This document shows, piece by piece, positions 7,723 through 13,230 of a stretch of DNA of 17,328 nt. This stretch comes from Candidatus Thorarchaeota archaeon. Lineage in GTDB: Archaea; Asgardarchaeota; Thorarchaeia; Thorarchaeales; Thorarchaeaceae. The translations under genes were made by a program, and so were the position numbers. The DNA lies in contig DAOWNS010000011.1 in the NCBI GenBank assembly GCA_030642465.1, forward strand, positions 1 through 17,328, given 5' to 3'. Every line of letters begins with the position of its first letter. Position 1 is the stretch's first letter. The notes beneath the pieces were generated by a model. It was not told the DNA's origin and searched no databases. It saw only the letters and a program-made list of their open reading frames with translations.

Positions 7723-8313
7723 ATGACATTGACCAGACCGAAACCCACTACCCAGATTCAGAACGTTGTTGCCTCAGTAGTGACCAACAGCACTCTTGAT
7801 TTGGATGAGATAGCGGCTACCATGCCAAATGTTGAGTTCGACCCAGAACAGTTTCCAGGACTGGTCTACCGACTCAAGAAGCCAAAGACTGCGACACTCA
7901 TCTTCAATACGGGCAAGATGGTATGCACAGGAGCCAAGAGCGAAAAAGACGCAAAGAGGGCCGTACATAAGATTGTGAAGACTCTCCGGGAGTCTGGAAT
8001 CAAGATTCCGGGCAGACCCGCCATTACAGTACAGAATATCGTTGCCAGTGCCAGTTTGGGAGCAGAGCTAAATCTTGAGCTCGCCGCTGTGACTCTTGAG
8101 AACAGCATGTACGAGCCGGAACAATTCCCAGGTTTGATCTACAGAATGCGAGACCCCAAGGTTGTGATTCTACTCTTTGGGTCGGGCAAGATAGTCATTA
8201 CCGGTGCAAAGTTTGAACACCAAGTGCCTGAGGCAGCCGAGAAAGCCCTGAATCGCCTGTTGGAGCTCGATATCGTGCGAGTACCCGAAGGCGAAGATTG
8301 GTCAGAAGAATAG
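7723..8313 (+). CDS. tbp: TATA-binding protein (TBP)
   Basis: General transcription initiation factor that binds and bends the TATA box and recruits TFB. The 196-residue protein is essentially the saddle core: two direct repeats at about residues 11-93 (IQNVVASV...) and 102-184 (VQNIVASA...). Each repeat has the conserved EQFPGL(V/I)YR word and a GK(M/I)V.TGAK word. The four DNA-intercalating phenylalanines are visible as Phe44, Phe61, Phe135 and Phe152. The C-terminus is acidic (EGEDWSEE), as in many archaeal TBPs. AAGGAG at 7715-7720 is only 2 nt from ATG 7723 and a better 8 nt from the in-frame TTG at 7729, so the true N-terminus may be two residues shorter. It is flanked by a winged-helix regulator and a tRNA gene. 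Confidence 0.97.
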   Translation: MTLTRPKPTTQIQNVVASVVTNSTLDLDEIAATMPNVEFDPEQFPGLVYRLKKPKTATLIFNTGKMVCTGAKSEKDAKRAVHKIVKTLRESGIKIPGRPAITVQNIVASASLGAELNLELAAVTLENSMYEPEQFPGLIYRMRDPKVVILLFGSGKIVITGAKFEHQVPEAAEKALNRLLELDIVRVPEGEDWSEE

Positions 8314-8415
8314 CAGCTCTTCATGATCGACCCGATAGTTGTGCTTCCTTGTGTGCGACAACTGCAAGCTTAGTCTGCAACACAGACCTGAATCTAACAA
8401 AGGGCACGGAAATGG

Positions 8416-8422
8416 CTATAAA
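8416..8422 (+). promoter_or_regulatory. TATA box of the tRNA-Leu gene
   Basis: CTATAAA is placed so that transcription would start near 8445-8447, a few bases before the tRNA 5' end at 8452. The rest of 8314-8451 holds no gene that I can see. Confidence 0.6.
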
Positions 8423-8489
8423 CGGACCTAGTCTTCGGTCTTGTGAAACGTGCCGAGGTAGCCAAGCGGTCAACGGCGGTGGGCTCAAG

Positions 8490-8523
8490 ATCCTTCAAGC
8501 CTATGGCTTGACTCCAATGGGAA
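8490..8523 (+). other. tRNA intron 1, canonical position 37/38 (34 nt)
   Basis: The central 4-bp helix pairs exon CTCA (8484-8487) with intron TGGG (8518-8521). The 5' bulge is A8488, G8489, A8490, cut after G8489. The 3' bulge is A8522, A8523, A8524, cut after A8523. Inside the intron TCAAGCC and GGCTTGA form a 7-bp hairpin (8495-8501 with 8505-8511). This is the standard archaeal splicing-endonuclease substrate. Confidence 0.9.
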
Positions 8524-8554
8524 ATCCACTCTCGTAGGAGTACAGGGGTTCGAA

Positions 8555-8582
8555 TGGCTCTGCTTGATGCGCAGCCCGAAAA
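8555..8582 (+). other. tRNA intron 2, non-canonical, in the T-loop at 59/60 (28 nt)
   Basis: Exon TTCG (8549-8552) pairs perfectly with intron CGAA (8577-8580) as the central helix. The bulges are A8553, A8554, T8555 on the 5' side and A8581, A8582, T8583 on the 3' side, each cut between the second and third base. The intron folds by GGCT (8556-8559) with AGCC (8573-8576), a C-C mismatch, then TGC with GCG (8561-8563 with 8569-8571). Excision restores the T-loop TTCGAAT. Confidence 0.9.
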
Positions 8583-8606
8583 TCCCCTCCTCGGCACCAA
8601 TCACTC

Positions 8607-8612
8607 TTTTTT
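8607..8612 (+). terminator. Oligo-T terminator after the tRNA
   Basis: A run of six T begins 7 bases after the CCA end, typical of intrinsic termination by archaeal RNA polymerase without need of a hairpin. Confidence 0.6.
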
Positions 8613-8684
8613 GTAAGTAGAAAGAATTGGTTTGTGTGAATTCGAGAGAAAAAATGGAGCTTAGAAGCGCCAATCTGCATGATT

Positions 8685-8699
8685 GAAAAAAGAGAAAAA
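8685..8699 (-). terminator. T-rich terminator of the small-ORF operon
   Basis: On the minus strand, right after the stop of the third small ORF (8704), come two T runs of five and six (As at 8695-8699 and 8686-8691 on the + strand). Their position directly after the last stop codon supports a real transcription unit. Confidence 0.6.
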
Positions 8700-8703
8700 G
8701 CGC

Positions 8704-8796
8704 TCACGTTGCTTCCAGCGCGAGCACTTCAGTAGCGGAGCATGAGTCAGGAGAACTAGAAAGAGTTCCAACGGTCTTGCCGTTGCTTCCAATCAT
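8704..8796 (-). CDS. Small protein C of a three-gene mini-operon (30 aa), unknown
   Basis: A 30-codon ORF from ATG 8796 to TGA at 8704-8706. An AGGAGA motif (8806-8811), inside the end of the previous ORF, lies nine bases upstream. The N-terminal half (GSNGKTVGTLSS) shares an N-x-K-T-V-x-T-x-S pattern with protein A (NKKTVKTQS). The C-terminal half (CSATEVLALEAT) differs from A and B and is acidic rather than basic. There is one cysteine and no membrane segment. The function is unknown. It is the weakest of the three as a protein, but its SD and the T-rich terminator after its stop support translation. Confidence 0.5.
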   Translation of the reverse strand: MIGSNGKTVGTLSSSPDSCSATEVLALEAT

Positions 8797-8802
8797 CTAG
8801 AT

Positions 8803-8898
8803 CTATCTCCTGAAGTAGGTAAAAGCGATTGCCTTGGTTGATACCACGGTCTTTTGAGTATTCTTGAGTAGTGATCGGTAATCTTTCGCGAGAGCCAT
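8803..8898 (-). CDS. Small basic protein B of a three-gene mini-operon (31 aa), unknown
   Basis: A 31-codon ORF from ATG 8898 to TAG at 8803-8805. An AGGTG SD overlapping the stop of protein A precedes it by about 8 bases, and 7 bp separate the two genes. The peptide starts MALAKDYRSLLKN and continues KTVVSTKAIAFTYFRR. Protein A has the same layout: MALA start, an Arg-Ser-Leu region, KTV, then ST-x-A-(L/I)-x-(Y/F)-x-Y and a terminal Arg. Many shared residues use different synonymous codons (GCT CTG GCA against GCT CTC GCG; AAG ACA GTC against AAG ACC GTG). That fits selection on protein rather than a recent DNA repeat. Basic and soluble; I know no such family. Confidence 0.65.
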   Translation of the reverse strand: MALAKDYRSLLKNTQKTVVSTKAIAFTYFRR

Positions 8899-8905
8899 GT
8901 CCTTT

Positions 8906-9016
8906 TCACCTCACAACAGTCATGTAAGCGTAGACAAGAGCATCAGTTGACTGAGTCTTGACTGTCTTCTTGTTCATCAGCACAGACGAGTTCCGGTTGT
9001 TTGTTGCCAGAGCCAT
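8906..9016 (-). CDS. Small protein A of a three-gene mini-operon (36 aa), unknown
   Basis: First ORF of the mini-operon, 36 codons from ATG 9016 to TGA at 8906-8908. An ATG immediately before (9019) would add one Met; 9016 makes the MALA start match protein B. The TATA box at 9048-9055 predicts a start site near 9025, so the mRNA is nearly leaderless and no SD is seen. The peptide reads MALATNNRNSSVLMN, then KKTVKTQSTDALVYAYMTVVR less its last residue run; it is basic with an aromatic C-terminus and not long or hydrophobic enough for a membrane helix. The paralogy with B argues for a translated protein. The function is unknown; small nucleic-acid-binding proteins and toxin-like peptides are both possible. 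Confidence 0.65.
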   Translation of the reverse strand: MALATNNRNSSVLMNKKTVKTQSTDALVYAYMTVVR

Positions 9017-9047
9017 CATATTTCACAATGAATACAACTCAGAATCA

Positions 9048-9055
9048 GTATATAA
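9048..9055 (-). promoter_or_regulatory. TATA box of the small-ORF operon
   Basis: Minus-strand TTATATAC, with its centre about 33-36 bp before the two candidate start codons. This is the expected place for a nearly leaderless archaeal gene. Confidence 0.6.
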
Positions 9056-9087
9056 TGCGGAGCCACAACTGAGGGTCACAGAATAGA

Positions 9088-9121
9088 GTCACATCTTGTG
9101 ACTAGTAAACACGTGATTTAC
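9088..9121. repeat. Two palindromes upstream of the small-ORF operon
   Basis: GTCACATCTTGTGAC (9088-9102) is a perfect 6-bp inverted repeat around TCT. GTAAACACGTGATTTAC (9105-9121) has 5-bp arms around a CACGTG core. A further GTCACA half-site lies at 9074-9079. They sit about 20-65 bp upstream of the TATA box on the minus strand, where an archaeal activator would bind. They also lie just after the end of the 9167-10195 gene. Confidence 0.45.
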
Positions 9122-9166
9122 GCTCTGGCTAGCACAGGAATTCCAGCCCGACCTCAATATTCTTGG

Positions 9167-10195
9167 TCAAGAATGTGCTTCCCATTCGTCAGAGAATGGA
9201 TCGATTGACCGTACTGCATCAGCCATAGCCTGAATATTTTCTTTCGGAGTATCAACGGTTATGACACACCCGGGGGCAATCATGAGTCTGACCAAGCCTG
9301 CCTCACGGGCGGCATCAAAGATCTGCGCCTTAACCTCATCAGGAGAACCGGTCCGTAGCGTGCCCATGTGATCTATCCCTCCAAGAACTGCTTTCCGAGA
9401 GATTGTCTTGCCTTCTCTCAGCGAGAGAGCAGCGGTTTGATCTTCCCAGTTGATTGCATCTACACCGGGCGTCTTCGCAATCTTCTCGAAGCGAATCTCT
9501 TCGTTCTTCTCCCTGGCGTGGAGGTGCAACGCAATGAAATCAGCCTTTCCACGGAGCTTTTCTACTATTTTCAAATCGTAGGGAAACACGAACTCGTTAT
9601 ACTGCCTCTCTGATATGGATGAGTGAGTAGAATGCTGGGATGCAATGAAGATGCCATCAGAGCCTGCATCAAGAACGGCTCGACCAAAGTCAATCATGAC
9701 ATCGGTAATCATATCGAGGGCGCTTAGCATAACTTCAGGAGCATCAACTATGTAGTCGGTGAACTTGCCCATACATAGCTTGTCTGCCACTAGAGCTGTG
9801 TCGAACACCGTAGCCATTGTTGGGACTAGACCTTCAGTGTACTTACTGACTAGTTCTACGGCCCTAACTTGATTGCCAAGCTCTCCCGCATTGACATCCA
9901 AGGGCTCCAAGGTTTCCCAATCACTTAGCCGCTCAACAGCACAGCTTGCACATGTGGTGGAACCGGAGATAGCTCCATCATACACTGCTAGACAGCCCCA
10001 ATCGACAACTGCATAGCGGCCATGGAAGCTTATCTTGAGTAGATCATGATCGAATTCGCGATGAAACGCAATCTCCTCTTCAGCAAGTCCCTCTGGAGTA
10101 CGGTCTTTCTCAGGATGATGCTTCCATACGGAGAAAGGTATCTGAGCTCCCAGATTCCCCAGTAACGTCTGTTTGAGCAGGTCAAACTTCGACAT
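9167..10195 (-). CDS. Uroporphyrinogen decarboxylase-like protein (URO-D superfamily)
   Basis: TIM-barrel protein of 342 residues. It has the URO-D superfamily layout: an AGSDGIFIASQ strand near residue 180, FVFPYDLKIVEKL around 205-217, an IALHLHARE strand near 225, AVLGGIDHMGTLRTGSPDEV near 265-285 and a C-terminal APGCVITVDTPKENIQAM. The N-terminal catalytic signature of true HemE is absent and no heme genes are nearby. It more likely belongs with the methyltransferase-type relatives (MtaA/CmuA-like), in which a late Cys and a His bind zinc, but no corrinoid protein is encoded in the window. ATG 10195 has no SD. Its upstream region (10196-10415) is shared with the divergent deacetylase gene. 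Confidence 0.85.
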   Translation of the reverse strand: MSKFDLLKQTLLGNLGAQIPFSVWKHHPEKDRTPEGLAEEEIAFHREFDHDLLKISFHGRYAVVDWGCLAVYDGAISGSTTCASCAVERLSDWETLEPLDVNAGELGNQVRAVELVSKYTEGLVPTMATVFDTALVADKLCMGKFTDYIVDAPEVMLSALDMITDVMIDFGRAVLDAGSDGIFIASQHSTHSSISERQYNEFVFPYDLKIVEKLRGKADFIALHLHAREKNEEIRFEKIAKTPGVDAINWEDQTAALSLREGKTISRKAVLGGIDHMGTLRTGSPDEVKAQIFDAAREAGLVRLMIAPGCVITVDTPKENIQAMADAVRSIDPFSDEWEAHS

Positions 10196-10364
10196 GACAA
10201 GATTACGGTAAGTATTGAGGAATAATGAGGTTTTCGCACAGGCTCAAATGGAATTCAAAATCAGGAAAAACGCGAATTATGGTGCATTTTCCAATTCTCA
10301 GCCGAATTCATCATGGATATTGGGAGAATCCATTAGGAGAATTGCATCAGTCCAAGGCGTATGG

Positions 10365-10372
10365 CTATATAG
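10365..10372 (+). promoter_or_regulatory. TATA box of the deacetylase gene
   Basis: CTATATAG predicts a start site near 10395 and a leader of about 20 nt to ATG 10416. The rest of the 220-bp divergent intergenic stretch shows no ORF I would support. Confidence 0.55.
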
Positions 10373-10415
10373 CGACGCGGAGGCATCAAGAACGCGCATT
10401 CAGTAAGTCGGGAAG

Positions 10416-11616
10416 ATGTATGGAGGAAACGCATTGGATAAAAAGACAGCCCTCTACGGACCAAAAGAACTGTTGGCAATGGATGGACTCGACGAGCTGG
10501 ACAGAATGAAAACGGAGCCCAATCCATTCTGGAATCGTGCTAGACTTGACATCACATGGAGTCTGCCTGTCATGTCCGGACTCACCAAATTTGATCGGAT
10601 TTCTCTGCAGCCAATGCGGCAGGCGACACGGGAGGAGCTCTCTCTTTTTCATGACCCATCGTATATTGAAACTCTCGAGCTGTTTGGAAACACGGGCTCA
10701 GCGTTCTCTTCACGATTTGGGCTCGACACGGATGAGTGCCCTGTATTCCAAGATGTCGATAAGTATGCCAGCCTCCCTGTGGGAGCAGCTATAGATGCTG
10801 TGATGGGAGTGGCTGAGGGTCGATTCAAGAACGCTATGTCATTCGTGGGTGGCTTTCATCATGCAATGGAGAGCAAGGCTGCAGGATTCTGCTATCTCAA
10901 TGATTGCGTGATTGCCATCAAGAAATACAAGGAGAAGTATCCCAACAAGAAGGTCCTGTACCTCGACACAGATGTCCATCATGGCGATGGTACAGCAGGC
11001 TTTCTATGACGACCCAAATGTCCTAACAATTTCAATGCACGAACTTAGCATGGGCTTCTTTCCTATGACCGGAAGACCTGAAGAAGTTGGAGTTGGTGCG
11101 GGCAAGGGCTATTCCGTAAATATACCGTTGCCCCCACTCACTGATGATGTTGAATTCTGGAGGGCATTCGAGAACATTGTCGTGCCTATATGGCTGGCTT
11201 ACAAGCCTGATCTCGTGTTCTGGGACGTTGGTGGAGATGCTCACATGGGGGATCCTCTTGCCGATCTGATGCTGACTTATGATACATATCATCGACTCTC
11301 ATCGACTGTACAGCAGCTAGTGCATTTGGGCAACAAGAAGCTCGTAGTAGTAGGAGGAGGGGGCTATAACCCGGTGGCCACGGCCAAGATATGGACCATC
11401 GTGCTAGCAAGCCTGGCCGGAGTCGCTCTGCCGCCAGTCCTCCCAGCTGAATGGATAGAACTGTGTCAGAGATATGGATTCGAGGTGAAGCGCGGCGGAT
11501 GGACCGATAAGCCAAGGCGGATGAATGATGAGCATTATCCTAAGGTCAAGAGAGCACTGGATGAAACTATCGAGAAAATCAAGAAACTCGTATTTCCCAC
11601 CTTTGGACTAGAGTAG
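10416..11616 (+). CDS. HDAC/AcuC-family zinc-dependent deacetylase, frameshifted at about 10989
   Basis: Zinc hydrolase of the arginase/deacetylase fold, related to AcuC, class I HDACs and acetylpolyamine amidohydrolases. Frame 1 (10416-11009) holds the His dyad His148-His149 (GGFHHAMES) and DTDVHHGDG at about 184-192, with zinc ligands Asp186 and His188. From 10990 the +1 frame continues VQQAFYDDPNVLTISMHE as in AcuC, then the third zinc ligand in DVGGDAHMGDPLADL and the transition-state Tyr in VVGGGGYNPVATAK. Joining the frames gives about 400 residues, the normal AcuC size, with no key residue lost. The lesion looks like two missing bases (GATG-GTA where GAT-GGN-GTA is expected). It may be an assembly error, a young pseudogene or, less likely, programmed frameshifting. 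Substrate unknown. Confidence 0.88.
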
Positions 11617-11649
11617 TCAGATTCAGTCCATTCGCAATAGTGTGCAGTT

Positions 11650-12279
11650 CTACTTCTTCAGGCCCAGAAGACATCTATGACGGGTGTCGTCGATATACAG
11701 TTCTAGGAGGTCGAAGGCTCTGAACACGCTTGTCAGCTCCGTGGGCGTGAAGTAGTGATGGGGAATACCACTTTCAGGGCCTCTGTACGGTATGTATGTA
11801 CCCTCCTCCACCTCCTGCAAATCCCAATCATGTTCCTTCTCCACTGGCTCCGTATGCATTACAGGAACCGAAACGAACAGAATGCCCCTTGGTTTCATTA
11901 TTCTCTCGACCTCACTCACTGTGGTCAATATGTCTGTCATGAGGTTGTGGTGAATCACCTGAACGGAGATCACCGCATCGAAAAAACCGTCCGTGTACGG
12001 AAGCGGCCTTTCCATCCTGTGCGTCCGAATGTCTGCTGTCAATCCTTCCTCATCCATCCATTGACGAGTAAGTGACAGAGCTCTGGGAGAGGAATCGAAT
12101 CCGTACATCTCGAAACCCAATCTTGAAAGAAAGACAAGGTGACGACCAGTGCCACATCCCAAATCTAGTATCTTGGTCACATCACGGTTTCGGAAAATCT
12201 CAACCAGTCGGGTCATATCGCGATGTGGCTCTTCGAAGACGCGGCCTTGCTCCGTGAATATGTCATCCCAATCAGGCAT
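11650..12279 (-). CDS. Class I SAM-dependent methyltransferase
   Basis: The 209-residue protein has the SAM-binding motif I TKILDLGCGTGRHLVFLS at about residues 34-51. The acidic beta2 end is MYGFDSSP, motif IV is FFDAVISVQVIHH near 108-120, and motif VI is MKPRGILFVSVPV. These place it in the Methyltransf_11/25 group. The N-terminus (MPDWDDIFTEQGRVFEEPH) is typical of small-molecule methyltransferases resembling tellurite-resistance or UbiE types, but the substrate is unknown. It is not closely similar to the methyltransferase at the left end. ATG 12279 has no SD, and a TATA box about 33 bp upstream points to a nearly leaderless mRNA. It is convergent with the deacetylase gene. Confidence 0.9.
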   Translation of the reverse strand: MPDWDDIFTEQGRVFEEPHRDMTRLVEIFRNRDVTKILDLGCGTGRHLVFLSRLGFEMYGFDSSPRALSLTRQWMDEEGLTADIRTHRMERPLPYTDGFFDAVISVQVIHHNLMTDILTTVSEVERIMKPRGILFVSVPVMHTEPVEKEHDWDLQEVEEGTYIPYRGPESGIPHHYFTPTELTSVFRAFDLLELYIDDTRHRCLLGLKK

Positions 12280-12306
12280 TATTATGAGAGAACAGAAGCG
12301 TTGTGA

Positions 12307-12317
12307 GATATTAATTT
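12307..12317 (-). promoter_or_regulatory. TATA box of the methyltransferase gene
   Basis: Minus-strand AAATTAATATC lies about 33 bp before ATG 12279, so the predicted transcript has a leader of only a few bases. Confidence 0.45.
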
Positions 12318-12419
12318 CGTTTCATGAGGCGAAAGTGTTGGAGACGCGCAAATGCAGCTCGTTTACGCATCCGATTCCTGTTTTTTGGTGTCGGTTCCAA
12401 GGTGGCTTTCTCTCGGACC

Positions 12420-12466
12420 TTAAATTCCTCGGGTCTGCAACAACCCTAGGAAAGACCTCAAGGTGG
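12420..12466 (+). promoter_or_regulatory. Possible promoter and SD of the orphan membrane protein
   Basis: TTAAATT (12420-12426) could act as a weak TATA box. AAGGTGG (12460-12466) is a reasonable SD 10 bases before ATG 12477 and 13 before ATG 12480. The assignment rests on position only. Confidence 0.35.
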
Positions 12467-12476
12467 AATCGGGAAG

Positions 12477-13166
12477 ATGATGCAAGTAACGTTAGATACA
12501 ACAATTATGCCGAGTGTTGTCGCTGCCATAGTATCCATCGTGCTCTCGATGTATCTTTTCTTCCTGTGGCATAGACAGGAGAACCGTCTCTACAGCGACC
12601 TCCCCTTGGCGTTCAGTATCGTGTTCACTGCGCACGCTTTGAACCAGATGCTCCTGTCGCTCACCATGATTGGATTGATTCCGACAGGCTTGGACTTTTT
12701 CCGCGTACGTGCTCTCGTTGTCGGGGGTATCGCTTTGCCAATAATGGTTGTGCTTCTGAACATATGGCTACACAGGTTTCAGAAACACCATCTTCGAATT
12801 ATGGGCCTGTTAACTGTATACTGGGGTGCGATTGCCCTGTTTGGACCCACTCAGGATATCATTATGATGCTGCATCTGCCATTGATCATCACGTTCATGG
12901 GCGGGATGGTGTTGACATTCATCATTACGTGGAGAACCGGTCGACTAAAGGAAGTAAGGAGTGACCTCATGGTCATCTCCACACTTCTCTCGTTGGTTGG
13001 CCAGGTTTTGCTTGTGCCCCTGTCCACAGCAGGACTAGGCCTTGTATCGGGAGCCATCGCTGTAGCGGCAACACTTCTCGCAACCATTGCACTGTCAAAC
13101 CCATGGTATCGAAGAGAGCAGGCCTCTATCCCAATGACGAGTGTTACTGCTGAACACCATCTATAG
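12477..13166 (+). CDS. Multi-pass membrane protein, about 7 TM, unknown function
   Basis: The 229-residue protein is hydrophobic almost throughout. I count about seven helices: residues 12-31, 42-64, 76-96, 106-123, 130-150, 162-182 and 185-205. Short basic loops occur (HRQENR, HRFQKHH, RTGRLKE, WYRREQ), the last three on what would be the cytoplasmic side. The C-terminal tail of about 20 residues is soluble. The arrangement resembles the seven-helix sensor modules found ahead of some histidine kinases, but no kinase or output domain follows and I recognise no motif. The gene stands alone, with the convergent PadR/HAAS pair downstream and a divergent methyltransferase upstream. Confidence 0.75.
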   Translation: MMQVTLDTTIMPSVVAAIVSIVLSMYLFFLWHRQENRLYSDLPLAFSIVFTAHALNQMLLSLTMIGLIPTGLDFFRVRALVVGGIALPIMVVLLNIWLHRFQKHHLRIMGLLTVYWGAIALFGPTQDIIMMLHLPLIITFMGGMVLTFIITWRTGRLKEVRSDLMVISTLLSLVGQVLLVPLSTAGLGLVSGAIAVAATLLATIALSNPWYRREQASIPMTSVTAEHHL

Positions 13167-13176
13167 TGTTGCAGGG

Positions 13177-13214
13177 AAAAAAAGGGTAGAAGGAGCCGCC
13201 TCTTGGCTGGCTCC
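13177..13214 (-). terminator. Hairpin plus oligo-T terminator after the HAAS protein gene
   Basis: GGAGCC (13192-13197) and GGCTCC (13209-13214) form a 6-bp stem. On the minus strand it is followed by seven T (As at 13177-13183). It lies just after the stop of the 13231-14364 gene. Confidence 0.55.
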
Positions 13215-13230
13215 CTCAAGTTCGAAACCT

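Larger units (their letters stand above)
8452..8599 (+). tRNA. tRNA-Leu (anticodon CAA) with two introns
   Basis: The acceptor stem pairs GCCGAGG (8452-8458) with CCTCGGC (8589-8595), followed by discriminator A8596 and an encoded CCA (8597-8599). The D-stem is GCC (8461-8463) with GGC (8475-8477). The anticodon stem is GTGGG (8479-8483) with TCCAC (8525-8529), and anticodon CAA is 8486-8488. The long class II variable arm has stem CTC/GAG (8531-8540), which confirms leucine. The T-stem is AGGGG (8544-8548) with CCCCT (8584-8588). Removing introns 8490-8523 and 8555-8582 leaves an 86-nt tRNA including CCA. Both introns sit in textbook bulge-helix-bulge structures. Confidence 0.96.

Noticed and set aside
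8314..8451. A 16-codon ORF after tbp (ATG 8323)
   Set aside because: Too short, no SD, no relation to the small proteins downstream; only the tRNA TATA box is supported here.
8555..8582. The T-loop insert as a sign of a broken tRNA pseudogene
   Set aside because: The insert has perfect bulge-helix-bulge geometry and its removal restores a complete T-arm, so a spliced intron is far more likely.
8394..8707. Minus-strand ORFs of 62-68 codons across the tRNA gene
   Set aside because: They run antisense through the tRNA and its introns and have no promoter, SD or protein-like character.
11007..11009. TGA at 11007 as a selenocysteine codon in the deacetylase
   Set aside because: The sequence after this TGA in the same frame is not deacetylase-like; homology continues in the +1 frame, so a frameshift explains it better.
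11032..11515. Minus-strand ORFs within the deacetylase gene
   Set aside because: Shadow frames opposite conserved catalytic motifs, with no features of their own.
10912..11616. A separate 234-residue gene starting at ATG 10912
   Set aside because: Its first 26 residues only read the deacetylase gene in another frame; homology to AcuC begins at 10990 and continues the upstream frame, so it is the second half of one frameshifted gene.
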